A program made the translations under genes and the position numbers. Positions 6,477 through 16,487 of a stretch of DNA of 64,000 nucleotides are shown here, one piece after another (the first letter of the stretch is position 1; every line of letters starts with the position of its first letter). The DNA is from Agrobacterium cucumeris (GTDB lineage: Bacteria > Pseudomonadota > Alphaproteobacteria > Rhizobiales > Rhizobiaceae), in assembly GCF_030036535.1 (NCBI RefSeq), contig NZ_CP080387.1:186001-250000 (forward strand), in the 5' to 3' direction. The notes beneath the pieces were generated by a model. The model was not told the DNA's origin. It worked only from the letters and a program-made list of their open reading frames with translations, and did no database searches.

Positions 6477-8996
6477 GTGAAACACACCGAGTCTCCCACT
6501 TCCGGCACCCATGTCGGCACCTTGCCCCTTCCATTCCAGAAATGGTTTGCAGAAAAAGGGTGGTCTCCGCGCGCCCATCAATTGGAGCTGATGGCGCGGG
6601 CGCGGGGTGGTGAAAACATGCTGCTGATCGCGCCCACAGGCGCCGGCAAGACGCTGGGCGGCTTCATGGCCTCGCTCACCGCTCTGGCGGAACGCGGCAA
6701 GGTGCCGGCGGGCGCCGGTTTCGTCGGCGTGCACACGCTCTATATCTCGCCGCTGAAGGCGCTTGCCGTGGATATCGAGCGCAACCTCACGAAACCAGTC
6801 TTCGAAATGGGCCTGCCGATTTCCATCGAAACGCGCACGGGTGACACGCCGCAGGCCAAACGCCAGCGCCAGAAGGTCAAACCGCCCGATATTCTGCTGA
6901 CCACGCCCGAGCAGGTGTCGCTGCTGCTTGCCAACAAGGAGGCTGAACGCTTTTTCCGCGACCTGAAATATGTGGTGCTAGACGAGCTGCATTCGCTCGT
7001 CACCTCCAAGCGCGGTCATTTGCTGTCGCTGGCACTCGCCCGGGTGCGCCGACATGCGCCCGAGGTGCGCTTCATCGGTCTTTCCGCCACCGTGGCGGAG
7101 CCGATGGATCTGCGCCGTTACCTCGCGCCGCAGGGACAGGGCGAACCGCCGGCCGGTCTCATCACGGTCGAAGGTGGCGCAAAACCGGATATCGCCATTC
7201 TGCAGACGGAAGAACGCATCCCATGGTCGGGCCATTCGGCAAGCTATGCCATGAAGGATTTGTATCCGGCGCTGAAAGAGCACCAGACAACGCTCATCTT
7301 CGTCAACACCCGCTCGCAGGCGGAGAGGATTTTCCAGGAACTCTGGACCATCAATGACGACAATCTGCCCATCGCGCTGCATCACGGCTCGCTGGATGCC
7401 GGCCAGCGCCGCAGGGTGGAAGCGGCCATGGCGGAGAACAAATTGCGCGCCGTCGTCGCCACATCCACGCTCGATCTCGGCATAGACTGGGGCGATGTCG
7501 ATCTCGTTGTGCATGTCGGCGCGCCGAAGGGCGCAAGCCGCCTTGCCCAGCGCATCGGCCGTGCCAATCACCGCATGGACGAGCCGTCAAAAGCGATCCT
7601 CGTTCCCGCCAACCGTTTCGAGGTGATGGAGTGCCGGGCAGCGCTCGATGCCAATTACATCGGTGCGCAGGATACGCCGCCGATTGCTGAAGGCGCGCTC
7701 GATGTTCTCGCCCAGCATGTACTCGGCATGGCCTGCGCCGAACCTTTCGATGCCGAAGAGCTCTATCGTGAAGTAACAAGCGCTTCGCCCTATGCCGACC
7801 TGCCGCGCGCAACCTTTGACCGGGTGGTGGATTTCACCGCCACCGGCGGTTATGCGCTGCGCACCTATGAGCGTTACGCCCGCATCCGCCAGATGAAGGA
7901 TGGCCGTTGGCGTGTCTCCAATCCGGCGGTCGCGCAGCAATATCGCCTGAACCTCGGCACCATCGTCGAGGCGGCGGAACTGAATGTCCGCATGGTCAAG
8001 CGCAATGCCAAGGGCACGGTCGGGCGCGGCGGCATGTCGCTTGGCAAGGTGGAAGAACATTTCCTCGAGCAGCTGGTACAGGGAGATACGTTCCTTTTTG
8101 CCGGCAAGGTGCTACGCTTCGAAGGCATCAGGGAGAATGAATGTCTGGTGTCGCAGGCCTTCTCCATGGATCCAAAAATCCCCTCCTATGCCGGCGGCAA
8201 GTTTCCGCTTTCCACCTACCTCGCGGATCAGGTGCGCTCCATGCTCGCCGATCCTGCCCGCTGGCACGCGCTGCCGGATCAGGTGCGCGACTGGCTGGCG
8301 ATCCAGAAGGAAAAATCGATCATTCCCAAACGCGACGAGTTGCTGGTTGAGACCTTCCCCTTCCGCAAGCGCTTCTTCATGGTCATGTATCCCTTCGAGG
8401 GGCGGCTGGCGCACCAGACGCTGGGCATGCTGCTGACCCGGCGGCTGGAGCGGGCTGGAGCAAAACCCATGGGTTTCGTCGCCACCGATTATTCGCTCGC
8501 CATCTGGGCCATGGAGGATATCGGCAGACGGCTGAAATCCCGCCGCCTGTCGCTGGCAGAACTTCTCGATGAGGACATGCTGGGTGACGATCTGGAGGCA
8601 TGGCTGGGCGAATCCTTCATGCTGAAGCGCACCTTCCGCAACTGCGCCGTGATTTCCGGCCTTATCGAGCGCCGCCATCCGGGCAAGGAAAAGACCGGTC
8701 GACAGGTCACGGTCTCCGCCGATCTTATTTATGACGTTCTTCGCAGCCATGAGCCGGATCATATCCTGCTGGAAGCGACAAGGCGCGATGCGGCGGCGGG
8801 GCTTTTGGACATTGGCCGTCTTGGCGATATGCTGAAGCGAATCAAGGGCCACACCACCCACCGCGCGCTGGAACATGTTTCGCCGCTTGCCGTTCCGGTC
8901 ATGCTGGAAATTGGCCGCGAGACGGTGGCGGGCGAGGCGATGGACGATGTGCTGGCCGAGGCCGCCGACGAATTGATCGCCGAGGCCATGTCCTGA
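6477..8996 (+). CDS. Lhr-type DEXH helicase (ligase-associated DNA damage response)
   Basis: This is a superfamily 2 helicase of about 839 residues. Motifs in order are Walker A LLIAPTGAGKT near residue 52, the DELH box in VVLDELHSL near 170, GLSATVAEP near 202, then STLDLGIDWGDVDLVVHVG and RIGRANHR of the second RecA domain. The long C-terminal Lhr extension has FPFRKRFFMVMYPFEG near 635. The length fits the short Lhr-C2 class that is usually encoded beside pdeM and an ATP-dependent ligase in DNA-repair clusters. The start is uncertain: GTG at 6477 is used here, and a TTG at 6450 also keeps the frame. It is followed after 31 bases by pdeM. Confidence 0.9.
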   Translation: MKHTESPTSGTHVGTLPLPFQKWFAEKGWSPRAHQLELMARARGGENMLLIAPTGAGKTLGGFMASLTALAERGKVPAGAGFVGVHTLYISPLKALAVDIERNLTKPVFEMGLPISIETRTGDTPQAKRQRQKVKPPDILLTTPEQVSLLLANKEAERFFRDLKYVVLDELHSLVTSKRGHLLSLALARVRRHAPEVRFIGLSATVAEPMDLRRYLAPQGQGEPPAGLITVEGGAKPDIAILQTEERIPWSGHSASYAMKDLYPALKEHQTTLIFVNTRSQAERIFQELWTINDDNLPIALHHGSLDAGQRRRVEAAMAENKLRAVVATSTLDLGIDWGDVDLVVHVGAPKGASRLAQRIGRANHRMDEPSKAILVPANRFEVMECRAALDANYIGAQDTPPIAEGALDVLAQHVLGMACAEPFDAEELYREVTSASPYADLPRATFDRVVDFTATGGYALRTYERYARIRQMKDGRWRVSNPAVAQQYRLNLGTIVEAAELNVRMVKRNAKGTVGRGGMSLGKVEEHFLEQLVQGDTFLFAGKVLRFEGIRENECLVSQAFSMDPKIPSYAGGKFPLSTYLADQVRSMLADPARWHALPDQVRDWLAIQKEKSIIPKRDELLVETFPFRKRFFMVMYPFEGRLAHQTLGMLLTRRLERAGAKPMGFVATDYSLAIWAMEDIGRRLKSRRLSLAELLDEDMLGDDLEAWLGESFMLKRTFRNCAVISGLIERRHPGKEKTGRQVTVSADLIYDVLRSHEPDHILLEATRRDAAAGLLDIGRLGDMLKRIKGHTTHRALEHVSPLAVPVMLEIGRETVAGEAMDDVLAEAADELIAEAMS

Positions 8997-9027
8997 AACA
9001 TCGGACTGAATAGAGGAACAACGATAA

Positions 9028-9756
9028 GTGCTGAGCCGGCTGACACTGAGCGACCGATTTTCGAACGGCTTCGAATGTCTTGGCAGCGAAACCGCCATCA
9101 ATGGCGTCGCCGCCTGGTGCGATCCGCTCGGCGGACTTTACCTGCCGGACCTGTCGCTGCTCGTCGTCTCCGACCTGCATCTGGAAAAGGGCGCGGCCTT
9201 CGCCCGGCGCGGTCGCATGCTGCCGCCCTACGATACCATTGCGACGCTCAAGATCCTGTCATCCCTTGTCAGCCGCTATGATCCGAAGATCGTCGTCAGC
9301 CTAGGCGACAATTTCCACGATCGCGTTGGTTCGCAGCACCTGCCGCTGATGCTGCGCGAACTTATCCGCGAATTGGCGCGTGGCCGCGAATGGATATGGA
9401 TCAACGGCAATCACGACCCTGACGGTACCGTCGATCTGCCGGGTTCTTCGGTGGACGAGATGTTTTACGGCAATCTCACCTTCCGCCATGAACCGAAGCT
9501 GGGCGATGCCACCGGGGAAATCGCCGGGCACCTGCATCCCTCCGCCACGGTCCGTCGCCGCGAGAAGACGGTGCGGCGGCCCTGTTTCGCTACGGATGGC
9601 TCGCGTCTGCTGATGCCGGCATTCGGGGTGATGAGCGGCGGGCTGGATTTGCGCCACAAGGCCATGCGTGGCCTGTTCGATCATGCGGCGCTGGTCGCGC
9701 ATCTGATGGGACGGGACCGCATCTATTCGGTGCGGTTCTCAAATCTGCTCGGCTGA
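9028..9756 (+). CDS. pdeM: Ligase-associated metallophosphoesterase PdeM
   Basis: This 242-residue calcineurin-like phosphoesterase shows the full metal-binding set: SDLHLEKG near residue 47 (DxH), VSLGDNFHD near 91 (GDxxD), WINGNHDPDG near 129 (GNHD) and AGHLHPSATV near 170 (GHLH). Members next to an Lhr-type helicase are called PdeM. They are thought to act in a DNA-repair set with an ATP-dependent ligase and a beta-lactamase-fold nuclease. Those two partners are not in this window. The GTG start has GAGGAA about 9 bases upstream. Confidence 0.92.
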   Translation: MLSRLTLSDRFSNGFECLGSETAINGVAAWCDPLGGLYLPDLSLLVVSDLHLEKGAAFARRGRMLPPYDTIATLKILSSLVSRYDPKIVVSLGDNFHDRVGSQHLPLMLRELIRELARGREWIWINGNHDPDGTVDLPGSSVDEMFYGNLTFRHEPKLGDATGEIAGHLHPSATVRRREKTVRRPCFATDGSRLLMPAFGVMSGGLDLRHKAMRGLFDHAALVAHLMGRDRIYSVRFSNLLG

Positions 9757-9834
9757 GCGTATCATCTCTATTATGTCTTCGCTTTTACGCATCGTCCGGA
9801 CGCAAAACCGCTACGCGCTTTTGACGGAAATGCT

Positions 9835-10272
9835 CTATTGCCGGTAAACAAGCACCGGTATCTTCGAATTCTTCAGCACCTTTGCCGTGACGCTGCCGAG
9901 CAGCATCTCGATAAAGCTCCTGCGCCGGTGCGAAGCCATGGCGATGAGGTCGCAGCCGGTCCGGTCGGCGATTTCGATGATCGCCTCGTCCGGCCGTCCC
10001 GCTCGCGCCAGCAGCGCTTCGCAATCCAGCCCCATGGCGGCGGCATGCGCCTGCGTATCGCGCAGCAGATGCTCCGCCTCCTCGCAACGGTGGAATTCCT
10101 CTTCGGCAATGGCGGCAATGTCTTCGACGTCGCTCGCAATCACGTGAAAGGGTTCCGATACCGTCACGACGGTCACCTTTGCGCCTGCCTCCCTGGCGAG
10201 AGCGAACCCTTGGTCGATTGCGATCTGCGCCAGCGGCGAGCCATCGGTGGGAATGAGAATGTGCTTGAACAT
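9835..10272 (-). CDS. Universal stress protein (UspA family)
   Basis: This 145-residue single UspA domain starts FKHILIPTDGSPLAQIAI and ends GSVTAKVLKNSKIPVLVYR. CDLIAMASHRRRSFIEMLLG lies just before. Compared with ATP-binding UspA proteins, the first glycines of the Gx2Gx9G(S/T) loop are replaced (ASHRR), so nucleotide binding is doubtful. The ATG at 10272 was chosen because AGGAGA lies 7 bases upstream; the frame is open further upstream, but those starts lack a site. The neighbours do not indicate a specific stress. Confidence 0.92.
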   Translation of the reverse strand: MFKHILIPTDGSPLAQIAIDQGFALAREAGAKVTVVTVSEPFHVIASDVEDIAAIAEEEFHRCEEAEHLLRDTQAHAAAMGLDCEALLARAGRPDEAIIEIADRTGCDLIAMASHRRRSFIEMLLGSVTAKVLKNSKIPVLVYRQ

Positions 10273-10432
10273 GACATTTCTCCTTTTCATCCCGGTCACA
10301 ACCGCGCTGGCCGCCACTGTCTGGGTGCGTGGTTGTAACGCCTTGAATTTTACCGCAAACCGTTAAAGGAAGCGAATGCTATCTTTGCCGCTGCGGGCGG
10401 CAAACGCTCTCTTTTTCGCGATGAAAAAGCGG

Positions 10433-11260
10433 TCAGTCCTTGCGGAAGATGATGCTGGCGCCCCAGCCGGTCACGACGGCCAGCAGAACGCAGAGCGCGC
10501 CATAGGCAAGCGGCGTCTGATGCGCCGCATCGGTAATGGCCTGTTCCATGCCCGTCTTGACAACACGCAGTTTCAGCTCGCGCTGGGCGATGAATTTGCC
10601 GCTCTTGAACAGATAGGCGCGCGCTGTGTGCACACCGTTCGGCACGTTGGCGGGCAGGCGAAGCGTCGCCCAGAACAGGCCGGTGCGCTCAAGTCTCACC
10701 CCGGTCGTGTCATTGCGGTAGATGCCGCTGGAAAGCTTCAGGCGCCGGTATGCCTCCTGAAAATCGAAGACATTGTCCGGTACACCGGAAAACACCGCGC
10801 TTTTGAGCGACAGATGATCGACGCCCAGTCCCATCGCCCGCAAGGTGCCGGGCGAGGCGATATCCGTGATGTCACGCGTGCTGGCCATGGAATAGGATTC
10901 CGGCAGCGGTGTGAAGGTGATCGCACTGGTGTTGATCCAGATGCCCGCCACGCGCTCCTTCTTGCGCACGGTCATATAGTCGGTCGGCCCTTCGAGCGTG
11001 ACGACAATGTCATATTGGCCGATCGCTAGCAGCAGCTGGTCGGTATTGTTCAGTGCGCCGAAGAGAGTGAAATCCGCACCGCGAAAATCGGAGGCGATGG
11101 GAATTTCCGTCGTTGATGCGCCGATTTCGATATTTTCCAGCAATGACCGCTGCTGCGTGCCGGGAGGCAGGGCAAGCGGCGGTGTCTGGGCGGAGGCCAT
11201 GCTGCCAAAGGCAAGGCACGGCAAGAGCAGAAGGGCGGCGATGAGCAGGCGAGAGGTCAA
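10433..11260 (-). CDS. TIGR02186-type exported membrane-anchored protein
   Basis: This 275-residue protein has an N-terminal signal sequence (LLIAALLLLPCLAFGSMASA, residues about 5-24), a long exported beta-rich middle, and a C-terminal transmembrane helix (LAYGALCVLLAVVTGWGASII) ending in RKD, so most of it should face the periplasm. The family, known to me as the alphaproteobacterial TIGR02186 group, is regularly encoded beside TauE/SafE exporters and has no known activity. The TTG start overlaps the stop of the exporter gene (ATTGA), which indicates translational coupling and fits with a shared complex. A longer in-frame opening upstream lies inside the exporter gene and is not used. Confidence 0.85.
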   Translation of the reverse strand: MTSRLLIAALLLLPCLAFGSMASAQTPPLALPPGTQQRSLLENIEIGASTTEIPIASDFRGADFTLFGALNNTDQLLLAIGQYDIVVTLEGPTDYMTVRKKERVAGIWINTSAITFTPLPESYSMASTRDITDIASPGTLRAMGLGVDHLSLKSAVFSGVPDNVFDFQEAYRRLKLSSGIYRNDTTGVRLERTGLFWATLRLPANVPNGVHTARAYLFKSGKFIAQRELKLRVVKTGMEQAITDAAHQTPLAYGALCVLLAVVTGWGASIIFRKD

Positions 11261-12183
11261 TAGCCCAGCCCTCCCAGGGCAACCGAAAACAGGTCTTCCG
11301 GGCGCACCACCAGCGAGACTGCAAGACGAAGGGCAACCGCGAGGACAAGGAGGGCAAGAAGCGCGCGCAACTGTTCGCCGCGCAATTTCTGCCCAACGCG
11401 CACGCCATATTGCGCGCCGATGACGCCCGCCACCATCAGGATGAAGGCCAGCACCACATCGACGGAATAGTTGGTTGCCGCCTGAACGATGGTCGTATAG
11501 GCGGTCACGAAAATGATCTGGAACAGCGATGTGCCGACGACGACATTGGTCGGGATGCGCAGAAGATAGATCATCGCCGGCACCATGATGAAACCGCCGC
11601 CGACACCCATGATCGAGGTGAGGATGCCGATTCCGAAACCAAGGGTGACGATCGGAATGATGCTGAGATAGATCTTCGATTTCTTGAACCGCATCTTCAG
11701 CGGCAGGCGGTGCACCCAGTTGTGATGGCCTGGCCGGCGCAGCGTTACGGTTTCGTTGCGGGCGGCGCGGCGCAGCGCCGAAATGCTCTCCTTCAGCATC
11801 AGCCCGCCAACGGTGCCTAGCAGGATGACATAGAGCAGCGAAACGATGAGATCGAGCTGGCCGATGCTGCGCAGGAAAGAGAATATCCACACGCCGACCG
11901 TCGCCCCGACCAGGCCGCCGACAAGCAGCACACTGCCGAGCTTGATATCCAGCGTGCCGCGCCGGAAATGCGTGATCGAGCCGGAAACCGAAGAGGCAAC
12001 CACCTGGTTGGCACCCGTCGCCACGGCCACTACTGGCGGGATATTGTAGAAAATCAACAGCGGGGTGATCAAAAAGCCACCGCCCACGCCGAACATTCCG
12101 GAAAGAAAACCGACGGCCGCGCCCATGCCGAGAATGATGAAAATGTTCACCGACAGTTCTGCGATCGGCAGATAGACAGTCAC
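11257..12183 (-). CDS. TauE/SafE family sulfite exporter-like permease
   Basis: This 308-residue membrane protein has about eight hydrophobic helices. It shows the family pattern twice: GFLSGMFGVGGGFLITPLLIFY near residue 25 and ILTSIMGVGGGFIMVPAMIYLL near 190, with FQIIF in the second half. TauE/SafE members export or import sulfite, sulfoacetate or similar anions; the substrate here is unknown. The GTG at 12183 is preceded by GAGG; the frame extends further upstream but into unlikely sequence. It is coupled to the TIGR02186-type gene, so the pair probably works together. Confidence 0.9.
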   Translation of the reverse strand: MTVYLPIAELSVNIFIILGMGAAVGFLSGMFGVGGGFLITPLLIFYNIPPVVAVATGANQVVASSVSGSITHFRRGTLDIKLGSVLLVGGLVGATVGVWIFSFLRSIGQLDLIVSLLYVILLGTVGGLMLKESISALRRAARNETVTLRRPGHHNWVHRLPLKMRFKKSKIYLSIIPIVTLGFGIGILTSIMGVGGGFIMVPAMIYLLRIPTNVVVGTSLFQIIFVTAYTTIVQAATNYSVDVVLAFILMVAGVIGAQYGVRVGQKLRGEQLRALLALLVLAVALRLAVSLVVRPEDLFSVALGGLGY

Positions 12184-12327
12184 GGCTCGGACCTCGGGCA
12201 AATGGTTCCGGGCGGCAGGGCTTGTCCGGGTGAGGGGGCCGCGCCGCGATTTACACTTTCTGTCTGAAAAGACCGGGCATGCCCAGCCTTCATCCGTCAT
12301 GCCCGCGAGGGCCTGACCTGTCAACAT

Positions 12328-12346
12328 TCAACGGTAAATACGTTGA
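12328..12346. promoter_or_regulatory. Inverted repeat in the exporter upstream region
   Basis: TCAACG and CGTTGA are perfect arms separated by seven bases. The site lies 145 bases upstream of the exporter start, in the 264-base gap between it and the podJ stop. It could be an operator for the exporter pair or a weak termination element for podJ; there is no T-run. Confidence 0.25.
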
Positions 12347-12447
12347 TAATTTGGAAAGATAGCGGCTGTGTGTCGATGGCCAGCCACATTCCTGCGCCGA
12401 GTGGTGCGAAAGCGGCCACGGCGGCCGCTTCACCGGTTCGGGAAGGC

Positions 12448-15400
12448 TTACTTGTTGCGGGCAAGCAGCGCAGTCACCAGTTCGTTGGTGATGCGCCCGT
12501 CGGGTGCCTGACCGACGGATTTCTGGAAATCCTTGATGGCGGTGACAGTGTTCTTGCCGAGCTTGCCATCCGGCTGGCCGGCATCGAAGCCGTTCTTGTT
12601 CAGGATCGCCTGAATGTTACGGATCGCCTTTTCCATGTCCACGGAGGCGGTCTTCACACCTTCCTTGCCAGCCCATTCTTCAGGTGGGTTGACGCTGTTG
12701 GTGTCTTCCGAAAGCGGTTTGACCTTCCATGCGTCCACCTTGGCCTTGGCGCTCTGAAGCTGCTGCGGGTTCATGGCGCCGGCAACTTCGTCACGCTTCT
12801 GGGCGGCGTCCGCATCACCATCCTTGGCGGCAATCGCGAACCACTTGTAGGATTCCTCGATATCCTGCTTCACGCCGCTGCCGCGGGCATAGAGAATGGC
12901 GAGGTTGAACTGGCTGTCGCGCACGCCAAGTTCCGAAGCCTTGATGAACCATTGCGCTGCAGCGGTGAAATCCGGCTGGCCGGCGGCGTCGGATGCGAGC
13001 AGGACCGCGAGATTGTGCATCGCGCCGGCATTGCCCTGTTCAGCGGCCAGTGTGTAATAGCGCTTGGCCTCGGAAAGGTTGCGCTCCACACCGTTCGCCT
13101 TCTCGTAAAGATTGGCGAGACGGTATTGCGCAGGCGCCAGGCCACGATCCGCCGCGAGCTTGTACCATTTCGCCGCTTCCGCACGATCGGCGGCAACGCC
13201 ACGACCTTCGGTGTAGCGTGCGGCGATCTCAAACAGCGCCTGCGTTTCGCCCTTGGCGGCCGCTTCGGCCAGAGATGCAGGTTCGATGCCGGCGGGAACC
13301 GCGATGGCGTCCTGCGGTGGAACAACGGTGGTGACAGTTTGCGTCGGAGCCTGCGGTTCGCTCTTTGCGACCGTGTCTGGCGTTGCCGGGTCCACGACCG
13401 GCGCATCCGCAACCGGCGGCTCGTCTGCGAGCGGTGCGCCGCCAATGGTGCGGGCATCAATGCTGTTCTGCGCCGGCGCATTATTCTCGATGCTGTCGGC
13501 CGATGCCGCCTGCTCGGGATCGATGGCGAGATCGGAGGGAATGGTCACGGCCTTGTCGCCGGTTTCGGGAAGTGCCGAGACCGGTGCATTGTCCATCTTC
13601 TGCTCGATAACAGGTGCCGGGGCTTCCGCGCCGCCGATCAGCGTCTTGACGAGTGGCATGGCCATCATGGCGAGAAGAATGGCGCCGATACCAAGCAGTA
13701 GCGGGCGACGATAGCGCGACAGCGCCGACGTGTCGGCCTTGCGGCTCTTCTTGCCGGTTTCGAGCTTTTCCGGCGATGTTTCCATGGCCGCAGCCTGTGC
13801 TGCGCGGCGGGCGGCGGCAATGAAATCCGTGCGTCCTTCGGCATCTACGGCCTTGCCGCTGGCAGCCACCTGGCTCGCGCGTACGCGTTCCAGTATCTTC
13901 TTGATGTCAGGTGCGCCCGAACCCGGCTCCAGAAGTTCGTTCTCCTGGCCTGCCGGCAGCACGTCGATCGGGTCGAGCGACGGGGCGGGTTCCACCTGCG
14001 TGCGGGTAGAAGAGGCCGGGACCGGCTCTTCAGCAGCTTTGACGGTCTTTGCCGTGCTGGCCTTGAACCGTTTCGTCAGGCCGGCAAGCAGGCTCTTCTT
14101 TTCCGCCTTGGCGGGTTTTGCAGCGGCAGGCGGCACGACGGCCAGCGCATCCGCTTCGTTTTCGTCGGCGTCGAGAAAGGCCTGTTCTTCAGCGATATAA
14201 CCTTCTTCCGGGAAAATGGCGACTGGCATCGCCACTTCTTCGCGGGCGGGCGTGACCATATGCTGCGCAACCTTGCGGGGCGCGGCCTCTTCGCGGTAGG
14301 CGGGAGCGTTGTCCAGGCTGTCGAGACGGCCGGCAATCTGCACCAGCGTTTCATGCAGCGCCTCAAACGTGCGATGCGTGCGCTCTTCGGTATTGCGGCT
14401 CAAGGCTTCGAGGCTGCGCAGATCGGTTGCGAGATCGGTCAGCATCGTCATGTCGGCAAGGTTTGCGCCGGCCGAGAGATTGTTGCGGGTATAGGCGTCC
14501 AGAACCGCTTCGGCGGCCTGCCGTGCAGCTTCGATGATATACTCGTCGTTGGACGCCATATAATCCTCGATCGCCGCCATGCGGGCATCGAGTTCCGGCG
14601 ACATGCCTGCCGCCTGCATCTGCACCGGCTGGCTGATCAGCGTCGAAAGATGGGCGATCTGGTTTTCGAGGCTCGTGAGCGCGCCGCTATCGGCGGGGGC
14701 CGCATGGGCGGTCTCGTCGAGACGCGCCGCGATATTGCCGAGCCGCTCTTCCAGGCGCGAAAAGGCGCTTTCGCTGAGACCCGATGCCGGCTGCGGCTGG
14801 CTGTAGCGATAATCGAGGTCTTCAATGCGGCGCGACAGCGTATCGAGCCGTTCTGCCAGACCGTCATTGACGGCGCCATGATCCAGCGCATCGATCTTGC
14901 GGGAGATATCGCTGAGGAAGGATGTCAGTTCCGCCTGCTGCGAGGGGCGCTGCGACCGCTCCAGAAGCAGCGAAAGCTGGTCCAGCCGATCATGCAGCTG
15001 GGCGGCGTCGCGGGCGGTGCTGAGTTCGTCGATCTTGCCGGACAGCGCTTCAAGGCGGGCGGTCAGGTCCATCGCCGGCTCGGGCTTGGCGGCGGCAAGG
15101 CGGTTGATATCGCCGAGCTGTTCGGCAAGGCCGTTCAGGCGGGTTTCCAGCCGCTGCGCCAGCGCATTATCCGTCGCCTGCGTGTTGGAGCGGGTATTGG
15201 TCGCGGCAATGGCGCGGCTGATTTCGTCCAGCCGCTGGTCGAGACCGGAAAACTGTTCAGTAAAGGCGGCCTCATTGGGCTGCATATGCTTGCCGAGCTG
15301 CTCCACGGCGCTGGCAATCGCAATCAGCTTTTCTTCGAGCACGCGCACGGCCGGATTGTTGCTCATACCGCCAAGCTGTGTCTTGATGTCATCAAGACGA

Positions 15401-16197
15401 TAGGCGAGCGCCACGATCTCATCCTGCAATGAGTTCGTATCGAAGCCGCGCAACGTGTCCTCCACGTTGTTCCAGCGGCTTTCGATCCGGTGCACGCTGT
15501 CTTCGCGCGCAAGCTGGTCAATGGTGAGGCGCAGGTCTTCGAACTCGTTGCGCAGCCCGTAGGCGTCAGGAGATGCAAGGTTGCCGAGCTGGTCGATGCT
15601 GCCGGCAAGCCTTGCGATGTCATCGCGCAGGTCGCCGATGAACTGCTGGTCTTCCGCCACCGCGCGGATATTGCGGATTTCTGCGCGCAGTCCCTGCGCT
15701 TCGCGGGCCACGCCCTCGGAAATATCGTGCTTCAGCTCATGGCGAAGATTGACGAGCGCCTGCGCGATTTCCTGCAGGGCGGCGTCATTGCGCTGCGGTT
15801 CCTGATAGGGCGGAATGGAACGTGCGCGCGGAGCGGGGTTGGCCGCCGCGTTTTGAACGTTGGGCCGATATTCCGGTGCAAGCGGGCGGGTAATTGTCCT
15901 TTCCGGGCGCGCAACGGGTTCCTGCGGGCGCTGGAAGCTCGCCTCGAGAAGCCGCTGGCGCTGGCGGATTTCGTTGACGGGGTCAAGTTGCGGCGGGGTG
16001 ACCGTGGCGCGTGGCTCGCGCGGCGCGGCGTAAGCCTCGCCTTTCGGCTCGGGCGCGGGGCTCGGGCGCGGCTCGCGCGGAAACTTCTGGCTCATCAGCC
16101 CCTCAATACGGGCTTCAAGACCTTCAATGGTGCGATTGAGAGCATCAAGAGACGACCTGTCGCTTGGCTGTTGGTTATTCGATCGCAATCCGTTCAT
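12448..16197 (-). CDS. podJ: PodJ-type polar organising protein (coiled coil, SEL1 repeats, peptidoglycan binding)
   Basis: This 1249-residue protein organises the new cell pole in related bacteria. Residues 1-700 are a cytoplasmic, heptad-rich region (repeated RLDELSRRIEDL-like stretches). A basic/acidic linker follows, with one transmembrane helix (LLLGIGAILLAMMAMPLVKTLI) near residues 840-860. The C-terminal part is periplasmic: four or five SEL1 repeats (such as EAAKWYKLAADRGLAPAQYRLANLYEKANG) and a final peptidoglycan-binding PGB domain (IQAILNKNGFDAGQPDGKLG). This order matches Caulobacter PodJ and the Agrobacterium protein. The ATG at 16197 (MNGLRSNNQQP) follows GAGAAG. The identification rests on architecture and genome context. 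Confidence 0.9.
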   Translation of the reverse strand: MNGLRSNNQQPSDRSSLDALNRTIEGLEARIEGLMSQKFPREPRPSPAPEPKGEAYAAPREPRATVTPPQLDPVNEIRQRQRLLEASFQRPQEPVARPERTITRPLAPEYRPNVQNAAANPAPRARSIPPYQEPQRNDAALQEIAQALVNLRHELKHDISEGVAREAQGLRAEIRNIRAVAEDQQFIGDLRDDIARLAGSIDQLGNLASPDAYGLRNEFEDLRLTIDQLAREDSVHRIESRWNNVEDTLRGFDTNSLQDEIVALAYRLDDIKTQLGGMSNNPAVRVLEEKLIAIASAVEQLGKHMQPNEAAFTEQFSGLDQRLDEISRAIAATNTRSNTQATDNALAQRLETRLNGLAEQLGDINRLAAAKPEPAMDLTARLEALSGKIDELSTARDAAQLHDRLDQLSLLLERSQRPSQQAELTSFLSDISRKIDALDHGAVNDGLAERLDTLSRRIEDLDYRYSQPQPASGLSESAFSRLEERLGNIAARLDETAHAAPADSGALTSLENQIAHLSTLISQPVQMQAAGMSPELDARMAAIEDYMASNDEYIIEAARQAAEAVLDAYTRNNLSAGANLADMTMLTDLATDLRSLEALSRNTEERTHRTFEALHETLVQIAGRLDSLDNAPAYREEAAPRKVAQHMVTPAREEVAMPVAIFPEEGYIAEEQAFLDADENEADALAVVPPAAAKPAKAEKKSLLAGLTKRFKASTAKTVKAAEEPVPASSTRTQVEPAPSLDPIDVLPAGQENELLEPGSGAPDIKKILERVRASQVAASGKAVDAEGRTDFIAAARRAAQAAAMETSPEKLETGKKSRKADTSALSRYRRPLLLGIGAILLAMMAMPLVKTLIGGAEAPAPVIEQKMDNAPVSALPETGDKAVTIPSDLAIDPEQAASADSIENNAPAQNSIDARTIGGAPLADEPPVADAPVVDPATPDTVAKSEPQAPTQTVTTVVPPQDAIAVPAGIEPASLAEAAAKGETQALFEIAARYTEGRGVAADRAEAAKWYKLAADRGLAPAQYRLANLYEKANGVERNLSEAKRYYTLAAEQGNAGAMHNLAVLLASDAAGQPDFTAAAQWFIKASELGVRDSQFNLAILYARGSGVKQDIEESYKWFAIAAKDGDADAAQKRDEVAGAMNPQQLQSAKAKVDAWKVKPLSEDTNSVNPPEEWAGKEGVKTASVDMEKAIRNIQAILNKNGFDAGQPDGKLGKNTVTAIKDFQKSVGQAPDGRITNELVTALLARNK

Positions 16198-16487
16198 CTT
16201 CTCGCTCGCTTCGCTTCCGCCCGCTATGCCCGGTTGTTGTCGCGACGTTGCCTGCCTTGTGCATGCCGTCGCTGCAACATGCAGCAATTCCAGAGCCGGT
16301 ATTCGCCCCCTTGGAGGAAAATGCGCCGATGAACGAAGCAGTTACCTCTTGTCGGAGAATTCACGAAACGTGGTAAAGAAGTGGTTAACTATGGTTGGAA
16401 TTTTTTAACTTTTGTGGCGCGGGGGCAGACTGCACCGGGCTGAGCAGCCATTTGGGAGAAAGGATCAGCGACATTCCGCTGAAATTT

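Noticed and set aside
12448..16197. Repetitive coding as mobile or satellite DNA in podJ
   Set aside because: The repeats are at protein level (coiled coil and SEL1) and not identical in DNA.
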